Source: an uncultured Halieaceae bacterium (GTDB lineage Bacteria; Pseudomonadota; Gammaproteobacteria; Pseudomonadales; Halieaceae). Taken from it: DNA of 8,156 bases. The notes below the pieces were generated by a model. The model did not search any database. It was not told where the DNA came from and worked only from the letters and a program-made list of their open reading frames with translations. This document shows, one piece after another, positions 1 through 5,715 of the stretch (its first letter is position 1; every line of letters starts with the position of its first letter). The stretch is from contig CALINF010000011.1 in NCBI GenBank assembly GCA_938045215.1, positions 1 through 8,156 on the forward strand. The letters are read 5' to 3'. The position numbers were made by a program, and so were the translations under genes.

Positions 1-524
1 TGCTCCAACTGGAAGTTGTGGTAATCCATCACCTCCCGCAGCCTGCTTTCGAATCGAACCGGGTCTTTCAGGTCACCCAGGCGCAATCCACGTCGAGCCG
101 CCTTGTCCTCATAGGCAGGACCGATGCCGCGACCGGTTGTACCAATCTTGGCGTTACCGCGCTTGGCTTCTCGTGCCAGATCCAGTGCCACGTGATACTG
201 CAGGATCAGCGGACACGCCGGCGAAATTTTCAGCCGCTCGCGTACCGGTACGCCCTTTTCCTCCAGTTCGGCTATTTCTTTGAGCAGGGCCTCGGGCGAC
301 AGTACAACCCCGTTGCCGATCAGGCCTTGCACGCCTTCGCGCAGTACACCTGATGGGATCAGGTGCAGTACCGTTTTCTTTCCGTCAATAACGAGTGTAT
401 GACCCGCGTTGTGACCGCCCTGAAAGCGCACCACGGCACTGGCCTGATCGGTCAGCAAATCCACTATCTTGCCTTTGCCCTCATCACCCCATTGGGTGCC
501 CAGGACGACTACGTTTTTACTCAT
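1..524 (-). CDS. purA: Adenylosuccinate synthetase, N-terminal part (runs off the window edge)
   Basis: Makes adenylosuccinate from IMP and aspartate using GTP, the first committed step to AMP, in the cytoplasm. The visible 174 codons start at an ATG (522-524) and read MSKNVVVLGTQWGDEGKGK, the family's N-terminal signature. The GTP/phosphate loop GDEGKGK lies at residues 13-19 with the catalytic Asp14, NAGHT at 39-43 carries the catalytic His42, and the IMP-binding IGTTGRGIGPAYEDKAAR block is at 127-144. About 60% of a usual ~430-residue protein is missing only because the window ends. The start is fixed by homology; the ribosome site is weak (an AGG about 9-10 nt upstream). It follows hisZ by 23 nt, so co-transcription with yjeT-hisZ is likely. 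No frameshift or odd residue is seen. Confidence 0.97.
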   Translation of the reverse strand, partial: MSKNVVVLGTQWGDEGKGKIVDLLTDQASAVVRFQGGHNAGHTLVIDGKKTVLHLIPSGVLREGVQGLIGNGVVLSPEALLKEIAELEEKGVPVRERLKISPACPLILQYHVALDLAREAKRGNAKIGTTGRGIGPAYEDKAARRGLRLGDLKDPVRFESRLREVMDYHNFQLE

Positions 525-547
525 GCTGCTATGCCTGTGTTACGTGC

Positions 548-1717
548 TCAGGGATTCAAAGCCACAACCACCCACTCGCCATTCTGACGGACAAGTTCGC
601 GGTCACAGCGTGTATCTGGTCTTTCCGCCAGACGATTAATCACAATTTCTCCAGCCTCGCGCAGGCGGGCTACGGCTTGATCCAGTACTGGATCTGCCTG
701 ATTGGGCTTGCTGATTGCCCCGCGTGCCTGCGGTGCTACTCGACTCAACGCCGTTATCGCTTTCAGGTCGGTCGCAAAGCCCGTCGCAGGGCGTGCCCGA
801 CCATACACTTCACCCACATTGTTATATCGTCCGCCATTGGCAAGCGCCTGACCATAGCCGGGCACATAGGCGGCAAACACAATACCGGTGTGATAGTGAT
901 AACCGCGCAGCTCGGCCAGGTCAAAATAGATCGAAAGACCTGGATGCTGGGCTGTGAGTGCGTCCGCTACGGTGTGCAACTTTTCAACCGCAGCCAGAGC
1001 GCCATTGGCATCATCGCTAAACAGCTCTCTGGCACGGCCTAAAACGGCGGCATCACCATGTAAATCGAGTAATCCGAGCACCAACTTCGTGGCGTGCTCA
1101 CTCACCCCTTCCAGCGCCAGCGTGAGATCCGGGCGCGATTTGCGTTGCAGGGCATCAAAGATTGTTGCCTCTTGCTCCGGGCTGAGTGCGGCGCTTTTAA
1201 GTACCGCGTCGTAAACGCCCACATGCCCAAGGTCGAGTGTAATGTCCTCTAGGCCTGCGGCAGCCAGCGTGGCCAGCATCAAACCAATAATCTCCAGATC
1301 AGCCGCTTCACTGGTGTCGCCATACAGCTCTGCACCCAGTTGTATGGGGGAGCGTGAGGCCATCAGGGTCTTGGGCTGTGTGTGTAGCGTGGAGCCTGCA
1401 TAGCAAAGACGCGAAATACCGGTTTCGCCCAGACTGTGGGCGTCTATCCGCGCCACCTGAGGGGTGATATCCGCCCTTATTCCCAAACTGCGACCGCTCA
1501 GTTGGTCGGTCATCTTGAAGGTCAGCAGATCGAGATCGGCGCCCAGGCCAACCAATAAGGACTCGGTGAACTCCATGAGCGGAGGGATAACCAACTGATA
1601 ACCCCAACTGGCAAACAGGTCCAGCAGCGCGCGCCGCAGGTGCTCGACAGCCGCTGCCTGCTCAGGCAGCACCTCTTCCACCCCATCGGGCAGTTGCCAG
1701 CGATCTACGGTAGTCAT
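548..1717 (-). CDS. hisZ: ATP phosphoribosyltransferase regulatory subunit HisZ
   Basis: HisZ is a catalytically inactive paralogue of histidyl-tRNA synthetase that binds the short form of HisG and confers histidine feedback control on the first step of histidine synthesis. At 389 residues it has the class II aaRS-like catalytic fold: RADITPQVARI (81-91, motif 2 region), YFDLAELRGYHYHTGIVF (264-281) and the motif 3-like GGRYNNVGEVYGRARPATGF (295-314). It lacks the C-terminal anticodon-binding domain that a true HisS would have, and the opening WQLPDGVEEVLPEQA is typical of HisZ. The ATG start (1715-1717) is 10 nt after the yjeT stop; its Shine-Dalgarno is poor (AGG overlapping the yjeT stop), suggesting translational coupling. 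Its presence implies a short-form hisG elsewhere in the genome, which is inference. HisS is the main alternative and is argued against by length and missing domain. Confidence 0.95.
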   Translation of the reverse strand: MTTVDRWQLPDGVEEVLPEQAAAVEHLRRALLDLFASWGYQLVIPPLMEFTESLLVGLGADLDLLTFKMTDQLSGRSLGIRADITPQVARIDAHSLGETGISRLCYAGSTLHTQPKTLMASRSPIQLGAELYGDTSEAADLEIIGLMLATLAAAGLEDITLDLGHVGVYDAVLKSAALSPEQEATIFDALQRKSRPDLTLALEGVSEHATKLVLGLLDLHGDAAVLGRARELFSDDANGALAAVEKLHTVADALTAQHPGLSIYFDLAELRGYHYHTGIVFAAYVPGYGQALANGGRYNNVGEVYGRARPATGFATDLKAITALSRVAPQARGAISKPNQADPVLDQAVARLREAGEIVINRLAERPDTRCDRELVRQNGEWVVVALNP

Positions 1718-1727
1718 GCTTACGTGC

Positions 1728-1919
1728 CTAATTCACCAAATACAACATCAATAGCCCCAGCAACATGCTGCCTAGGCCGATATTTCTAATCACACGATCG
1801 TCCATCTGGGCCACAGACACGATCATCTGGCGCCAGCGCTGTGGGCTGAGAAACGGAAGCATGCCTTCAATAATCAGTACCAGTGCCAGCGCAACCGGGA
1901 GTACCTGCCAGAAATCCAT
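1728..1919 (-). CDS. yjeT: DUF2065 (YjeT-like) small inner-membrane protein
   Basis: A 63-residue hydrophobic protein of unknown function. Two membrane segments are visible, about residues 5-24 (VLPVALALVLIIEGMLPFL) and 46-62 (NIGLGSMLLGLLMLYLV). They are joined by a short loop with PQRWRQM and a conserved-looking DDRVIRNIG stretch. The LIIEGMLPFLSPQRWR pattern and the position between hflC and the purA side match the DUF2065/YjeT family of E. coli. The ATG (1917-1919) is preceded by GAGG with a 4-nt gap. It lies just downstream of a strong terminator and 10 nt ahead of hisZ, so it is probably the first gene of a yjeT-hisZ-purA unit. Conserved neighbourhood hints at a link to HflKC/FtsH or simply to operon history; no function is claimed. 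Confidence 0.88.
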   Translation of the reverse strand: MDFWQVLPVALALVLIIEGMLPFLSPQRWRQMIVSVAQMDDRVIRNIGLGSMLLGLLMLYLVN

Positions 1920-1943
1920 AGTGCCTCGCGGTTGTTACCACAC

Positions 1944-1991
1944 AAAAAACCGCGGGCTCAGCGTTTGTGGGCCAAACGCCGAATCCCACGG
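1944..1991 (-). terminator. Strong intrinsic (rho-independent) terminator after hflC
   Basis: Read on the minus strand, the 5' arm CCGTGGG (1991-1985), a bulged A (1984) and TTCGGCGTTTG (1983-1973) pair with CAAACGCTGAG (1967-1957) and CCCGCGG (1956-1950) around a 5-nt loop GCCCA (1972-1968). Six Ts follow at once (1949-1944). That is an 18-bp stem with one bulge and three G.U wobbles. The wobbles pair only in the minus-strand RNA (they would be A.C mismatches in a plus-strand RNA), and the T tract is on the correct side, so the direction is clear. It lies about 50 nt past the hflC stop and ends 24 nt before the yjeT ATG, so it should end the hfq-hflX-hflKC transcript or attenuate readthrough into yjeT-hisZ-purA. 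Confidence 0.85.
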
Positions 1992-1998
1992 TTGAAGA

Positions 1999-2007
1999 AT
2001 TCTATCA
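1999..2007 (-). promoter_or_regulatory. Candidate extended -10 promoter element for yjeT-hisZ-purA
   Basis: TGATAGAAT on the minus strand matches the extended -10 pattern TGnTATAAT with one mismatch in the hexamer (TAGAAT, 2004-1999). No good -35 is visible at 17 nt (GCGCCA). Initiation would fall near 1993-1991, at the base of the terminator stem. It is proposed because the downstream genes need a promoter if the terminator is efficient and only 24 nt separate the terminator from yjeT. It overlaps one arm of the 2004-2033 stem-loop, so it may be chance. Confidence 0.2.
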
Positions 2008-2033
2008 CAGCCGCCGCAGTTGGCGCCTGTGAT
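2004..2033 (-). other. Stem-loop just after the hflC stop codon
   Basis: ATCACAG (2033-2027) pairs perfectly with CTGTGAT (2010-2004). After a G.G mismatch, four further G-C pairs close a hexaloop AACTGC. The structure begins 9 nt after the hflC stop (2045-2043). No T tract follows, so it is not itself an intrinsic terminator. It may protect the 3' end of the hflKC message, or assist the terminator that follows. The DNA dyad could also be a protein-binding site, since ATCACAG/CTGTGAT is a perfect 7-bp half-site pair with a 16-bp spacer. Confidence 0.5.
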
Positions 2034-2042
2034 TATTACCCG

Positions 2043-2918
2043 CTACTTACCGCCTTTGGAGTCCTTCAGATAACGAAAGAATTCACTGTCTGGCTGAATC
2101 AAAATGATATCGCCAGACCCCTGAAAGGAGTTCTGATAGGCATTGAGACTGCGAGTGAACGAGTAGAACTCCGGATCCTGATTAAAGGCCTCGGCGTAAA
2201 TACGAGTGGCCTCAGCATCACCCGTACCGCGAAGCTCCTCAGATTCACGATAGGCGTTCGCTTTCAATACGGTAACCTCACGATCAGCCGCTGCACGAAT
2301 ACCCTCGGCCAGTTCCTGACCCTGGGAGCGGTGCTCACGCGCCTCTTTCTCACGCTCGGCATTCATCCTGCGATAGACAGACTCAGACACATCCGGTGGC
2401 AGGTCGATCTTCTTCACCCGCACATCAACCACCTCAACACCCAATTCTGCCTGGGCAGCGGCATCAATTTGCTTGGTGAGATCTTCCATCAGTTGATCAC
2501 GCTCGCCGCTCACAACCTCCTGAATGGTTCGCACTGCCACCTGGTTACGCAGGCCATCGTTGATACGCTGAGCCAGCAGACCCATTGCGCGCGACTCCTC
2601 ACCGTTAGTTGCGGTGTAGAACTTTGACGTATCAAACACCTTGAACTTGGCGTAAGAGTCGACAATCAACGCCTTCTGCTCCTGGGTGAAGAAACGTTCA
2701 GGCTGCGAGTCTACCGTTAGCACACGTCCATCGAACTTACGGACATTGTTCACGAACGGTATTTTCCAGTGCAAGCCAGGCTGGATGTCAGGATTGACCA
2801 CCTCACCAAACTTGAGCAAAACGCCCTTCTCGGTTTCTCTCATCAAGTACAGCGAGTTGCTAGCCAGAAATAGCACCAGCACCGCTAACAGGATTACCGT
2901 TACATTACGTCCCGACAT
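2043..2918 (-). CDS. hflC: HflC, SPFH-domain modulator of the FtsH protease
   Basis: HflC pairs with HflK in the inner membrane, forming the large SPFH cage that surrounds and restrains the AAA protease FtsH. The protein is 291 residues from the chosen ATG (2916-2918). It has one N-terminal membrane segment (about 5-25, VTVILLAVLVLFLASNSLYL) and then the SPFH domain starting RETEKGVLLKFGEVV with PGLHWKIPFVNNVRKFD. A long charged helical region (about 185-245, RMNAEREKEAREHRSQGQELAEG onward) is the usual coiled coil. A short C-terminal tail ends near YLKDSKGGK. An ATG-like start 39 nt further upstream is open, but it would add residues overlapping hflK that HflC proteins lack, and the strong GAGGAGGT site sits 7 nt before the chosen ATG. 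It begins 1 nt after the hflK stop. Confidence 0.96.
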   Translation of the reverse strand: MSGRNVTVILLAVLVLFLASNSLYLMRETEKGVLLKFGEVVNPDIQPGLHWKIPFVNNVRKFDGRVLTVDSQPERFFTQEQKALIVDSYAKFKVFDTSKFYTATNGEESRAMGLLAQRINDGLRNQVAVRTIQEVVSGERDQLMEDLTKQIDAAAQAELGVEVVDVRVKKIDLPPDVSESVYRRMNAEREKEAREHRSQGQELAEGIRAAADREVTVLKANAYRESEELRGTGDAEATRIYAEAFNQDPEFYSFTRSLNAYQNSFQGSGDIILIQPDSEFFRYLKDSKGGK

Positions 2919-2919
2919 A

Positions 2920-4080
2920 TTAGCGACCTCCTCGACGATTACTGGTTGCTGCAGCATCCCGGCGCAGCTGCTCTGTTACAGCATTCGTCAGCTCCCGGAT
3001 GTTGGAGCTATCCACGCTCATGCCACGTACTGAGCCACCAACGGCTGCAGCAGGTGCCAGCTTGTCCAGAGGCAGATACATCATGTTGTTACCACCTTCC
3101 ACATCTACCATCACCTTATTGGTATTGCTGTATACACCTTGCAATGCGTCCAGATACAACCGCTCACGGGTCACTTCCGGGGCCTTTTTGTACTCGGTTA
3201 GCAACTTATTAAAGCGGTCGGCTTCACCCAATGCATTGGCAATTACCTCTTCCATGTAGGCGTTGGCCTCTTCGATCTGGCGCTGCGCCGCACCACGAGC
3301 CTCAGGCACGATGCCATTGGCATACGCCTGCGCCTCGTTCTTGACCCGCTCCTCATCCTCACGTGCCTTGATCACGTCATCAAATGCGGCCTGCACCTGC
3401 GACGGCGGCTTGGACTCGTCCACGTTTACAGTGGTAACCGAAATACCCGTTTCATACATATTCAGGTAGTCCTGCAAGCGCTGCTTAACCTCGATACCTA
3501 TCTGTGCTCGACCTTCGGTGAGCACCATATTCATACCGGTTCCGCCAACTACGTGCCGCAAGGCACTTTGTGAGGCGTGCTGCAATGAACGCTCGGGGTC
3601 TCTAACCTTCAGTACAAAATCAGTCGGATTGTCGATTACGTATTGCACAGACAGGTTCACTTCGACGATGTTCTCGTCCTGGGTGAGCATAATCTCGCGG
3701 AAGCTAGCCGCCCGGACCTTGGTGGTATTAACCTTGGTCACTTCGTCGATCAGCGGCGGATTCCACTGCAGACCCGGCTGCACTGTCTCCAAAAACTTAC
3801 CAAAGCGAAGCACAACACCACGCTCCTGCTGGTCGATCTGATAGAAACCCATCAGGGCCCACACCACGACTGCGCCGGTAATCAGCACACCGATCAACCC
3901 GCCAGAAACACCAGCACCGCCTGAGCCACCGGCTCCGCCTGAGGATTTACCCCCAAACAAACCGCCGAATTTTTCCTGCAGCTTTTTCAGTGCTTCATCG
4001 AGATCTGGTGGACCTTGATCGCCACCACCCCATGGATCCTTTGGCTTATTGTTGCCGCCACCCGGTTCATTCCAGGCCAT
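2920..4080 (-). CDS. hflK: HflK, SPFH-domain modulator of the FtsH protease
   Basis: Partner of HflC in the FtsH-HflKC membrane complex. The 386 residues begin MAWNEPGGGNNKPKDPWGGG, the Gly/Pro-rich cytoplasmic N-terminus typical of HflK (DPWGG motif), followed by a DLDEALKKLQEKFGGLFGG helix. A Gly/Ser-rich linker precedes the single membrane segment (about 60-80, GLIGVLITGAVVVWALMGFY). The SPFH domain starts at QIDQQERGVVLRFGKF and contains QPGLQWNPPLIDEV (101-114). A charged helical stretch (about 235-300) includes AREDEERVKNEAQAYANGIVPEARG. The C-terminal tail ends in an Arg/Gly-rich SNRRGGR. The ATG (4078-4080) has AGGAG at 4091-4087. hflX ends 33 nt upstream and hflC starts 1 nt downstream, so the three are probably one operon. 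Slightly shorter than the E. coli protein, mainly in linker and tail. Confidence 0.97.
   Translation of the reverse strand: MAWNEPGGGNNKPKDPWGGGDQGPPDLDEALKKLQEKFGGLFGGKSSGGAGGSGGAGVSGGLIGVLITGAVVVWALMGFYQIDQQERGVVLRFGKFLETVQPGLQWNPPLIDEVTKVNTTKVRAASFREIMLTQDENIVEVNLSVQYVIDNPTDFVLKVRDPERSLQHASQSALRHVVGGTGMNMVLTEGRAQIGIEVKQRLQDYLNMYETGISVTTVNVDESKPPSQVQAAFDDVIKAREDEERVKNEAQAYANGIVPEARGAAQRQIEEANAYMEEVIANALGEADRFNKLLTEYKKAPEVTRERLYLDALQGVYSNTNKVMVDVEGGNNMMYLPLDKLAPAAAVGGSVRGMSVDSSNIRELTNAVTEQLRRDAAATSNRRGGR
2926..2933 (-). promoter_or_regulatory. hflC Shine-Dalgarno embedded in the last codons of hflK
   Basis: GAGGAGGT (2933-2926) is a near-perfect anti-16S match located 7 nt before the hflC ATG. 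It is part of the codons for the RRGGR tail of HflK. The site decides the HflC start at 2918 and suggests translational coupling of the two subunits, which work as a stoichiometric complex. Confidence 0.8.
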
Positions 4081-4096
4081 AATTAGCTCCTAATTA
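4080..4096 (-). other. Small AT-rich hairpin presenting the hflK ribosome-binding site
   Basis: TAATTAG (4096-4090) and CTAATTA (4086-4080) are perfect complements around a 3-nt loop GAG, so the AGGAG Shine-Dalgarno of hflK sits at the tip and the A of the ATG start is in the stem. With six A-T pairs the structure is weak. It may be a coincidence of AT-rich spacer DNA or a mild temperature-sensitive control of hflK translation. Confidence 0.3.
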
Positions 4097-4113
4097 AAAG
4101 TCGCGAAATTCTA

Positions 4114-5394
4114 TCAGATTTTTTGGCCAGACGAGGCGTATTCGCTGGCCACTAAACGATTCCAGTCGGAACGTGGCATTCTCACGCTAAGGTGAGCTAT
4201 GCCGTCGTCACCGTGCTGCTCCGCCTCTACAGCTCCCAGCTGATACAGGGCAGCACGCAGTCGACCCTGTGCGGGTGCCAGATGTAACTCCTGTGACACC
4301 ATGTCCTGCCCCAGCAGCTCAACAATCGCTTCCAGCAGTAACTCTATGCCCTCACCGGATTTTGCGCTGACCCACACTCGCGTCGGTTTTCCATTCTCGT
4401 CACGATCAATACGGGCCGGTTGCTCTAGTAGATCGAGTTTGTTGTAAACGAGCAGCTGCGGGGTCTCGTGCGCGCCAATCTCGCTCAGCACTTCCTGCAC
4501 CTGAAACATGTTCTCTTCACGATCTTCACTGGCGCAGTCCACAACCTGCAGCAGTAAATCAGCGCTGCGTGTTTCCTCCAGCGTGGCCTTGAACGCTTCC
4601 ACCAACTTGTGCGGCAAATGGGCAATGAACCCCACGGTATCTGCCAGCACCACGGGGCCGATATTGTCGAGCTCGAGCCGACGCAGGGTAGGGTCCAGCG
4701 TTGCAAACAACTGATCAGCAGCGTAGACATCCGCATCAGTCATGCGATTAAACAACGTGGATTTACCCGCATTGGTATACCCCACCAACGACACGGTGGG
4801 TATTTCCGCCCGACGCCGGGCACGCCGACCCTGGTCACGCTGTTTAGTTACCTTCTGCAGCCGTCCGGATATCGACTTGATGCGTGCGCGCAACAACCGG
4901 CGGTCGGTCTCAAGCTGGGTTTCACCTGGACCACGCAAGCCTATCCCGCCCTTCTGGCGCTCAAGGTGAGTCCAGCCGCGAACCAGCCGTGAACTGATAT
5001 GTTCCAATTGGGCAAGCTCTACCTGCAACTGACCTTCCCGGGAACGTGCCCGCTGGGCGAAGATATCGAGAATCAGGCCTGTACGATCGAGCACCCGACA
5101 GCACAGCACCTCTTCCAGATTACGCTCCTGACTGGGGCTAAGCACATGATTGAACATCACGATCTCTGCCTCGTGCAACCGCACTTCCTCAGCGATCTCT
5201 TCAAGCTTGCCTTTACCGACGAACGTTCTCGAATGGGGTGTATCGCGCGAGCCCATCACAAAGGCAACAGGATCTCCTCCTGCGGACAGGACGAGTTCTT
5301 CGAATTCGCGGGGGTCTTCCCGCTCGGATTCACTAGCTAGATTCAAATGCACGAGCACCGCTCGTTCACCCGAATCGGGACGATCAAAAAACAA
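4114..5394 (-). CDS. hflX: HflX, ribosome-associated GTPase
   Basis: HflX is a GTPase of the Obg-HflX class that binds the 50S subunit and splits stalled or heat-damaged ribosomes. From the chosen TTG (5392-5394) it has 426 residues. The N-terminal HflX domain covers about 1-195 (AGGDPVAF, TFVGKGKLEEI, LSPSQERNLE, RVLDRTGLILDIFAQRAR, then WTHLERQKGGIGLRGPGE). The G domain has G1 GYTNAGKS (205-212), G3 DTVG (252-255), G4 NKLD (318-321) and G5 SAK (343-345). The TTG is preferred because it gives MFFDRPDSGERAVLVHL, lining up with the family start, and CGAGGT lies 5 nt before it; another TTG in frame at 5436 would add 14 unconserved residues and lacks a Shine-Dalgarno. Switch II reads DTVGFIAHLPH, with Ala where Arg is common in close relatives. 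It lies between hfq and hflK. Confidence 0.95.
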   Translation of the reverse strand: MFFDRPDSGERAVLVHLNLASESEREDPREFEELVLSAGGDPVAFVMGSRDTPHSRTFVGKGKLEEIAEEVRLHEAEIVMFNHVLSPSQERNLEEVLCCRVLDRTGLILDIFAQRARSREGQLQVELAQLEHISSRLVRGWTHLERQKGGIGLRGPGETQLETDRRLLRARIKSISGRLQKVTKQRDQGRRARRRAEIPTVSLVGYTNAGKSTLFNRMTDADVYAADQLFATLDPTLRRLELDNIGPVVLADTVGFIAHLPHKLVEAFKATLEETRSADLLLQVVDCASEDREENMFQVQEVLSEIGAHETPQLLVYNKLDLLEQPARIDRDENGKPTRVWVSAKSGEGIELLLEAIVELLGQDMVSQELHLAPAQGRLRAALYQLGAVEAEQHGDDGIAHLSVRMPRSDWNRLVASEYASSGQKI

Positions 5395-5426
5395 TACTAC
5401 CTCGCAGCCGTTGGAACGGTGTTGGC

Positions 5427-5449
5427 CCCGGAGCAATAAGTGCTCAGGG
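5427..5449 (-). other. Stem-loop between hfq and hflX
   Basis: CCC T GAGCA (5449-5441) pairs with TGCTC C GGG (5435-5427) around the loop CTTAT, with one T.C mismatch. It lies 11 nt after the hfq stop. No T tract follows, so it is not an intrinsic terminator, and hflX may be read through from hfq. The alternative TTG start for hflX at 5436 would lie in its loop, a further reason to prefer the start at 5394. It could set the relative amounts of hfq and hflX message. Confidence 0.4.
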
Positions 5450-5460
5450 CATGTCGCTGC

Positions 5461-5709
5461 CTAGCTGTCGTCATCGTCTTCAGGTGGATTTTGCATCGGC
5501 ACGCGCACAACGCGCGAAGGCACCACCGTTGAGATGGCATGCTTATACACCATCTGACTGACTGTGTTTTTAAGCAGTACCACGAACTGATCGAATGACT
5601 CGATCTGTCCCTGCAACTTAATGCCGTTTACCAGGTAAATGGAAACGGGTACGCGTTCCTTACGCAGAATATTCAGGTAAGGGTCTTGTAGCGTGTGCCC
5701 TTTTGACAT
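5461..5709 (-). CDS. hfq: RNA chaperone Hfq
   Basis: Hexameric Sm-like protein that pairs small regulatory RNAs with messages. The 82 residues carry both Sm motifs: the Sm1 region VPVSIYLVNGIKLQGQIESF (20-39) and Sm2 YKHAISTVVP (55-64). Proximal-face residues Q8, F42, K56 and H57 are present, as are distal-face Y25, G29, K31 and Q33. The rim patch is R16-K17-E18-R19 (one conservative change from the E. coli RRER). The C-terminal tail is only about 15 residues and ends in the acidic EDDDDS, much shorter than in E. coli but keeping an acidic tip. The ATG (5707-5709) has AGGAG at 5720-5716, 6 nt away. It follows miaA by 215 nt and precedes hflX, the standard arrangement. Confidence 0.98.
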   Translation of the reverse strand: MSKGHTLQDPYLNILRKERVPVSIYLVNGIKLQGQIESFDQFVVLLKNTVSQMVYKHAISTVVPSRVVRVPMQNPPEDDDDS

Positions 5710-5715
5710 ATCTAT

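Noticed and set aside
395..1042. Long plus-strand open frame (215 codons) opposite purA/hisZ
   Set aside because: Cys/Arg-rich, low-complexity translation antisense to hisZ and the purA start; no ribosome site or family resemblance.
548..1717. Histidyl-tRNA synthetase (hisS) as identity of the HisZ gene
   Set aside because: At 389 residues it lacks the anticodon-binding domain, and the N-terminus and purA-adjacent context fit HisZ.
1932..2627. Long plus-strand open frame (231 codons) opposite hflC
   Set aside because: Lies antisense to a well-supported gene and its translation resembles no family; a shadow of the hflC reading frame.
2919..2957. Longer HflC start at 2957
   Set aside because: Would add 13 residues overlapping hflK without a ribosome site; the ATG at 2918 has an excellent one and matches the usual HflC N-terminus directly before the membrane segment.
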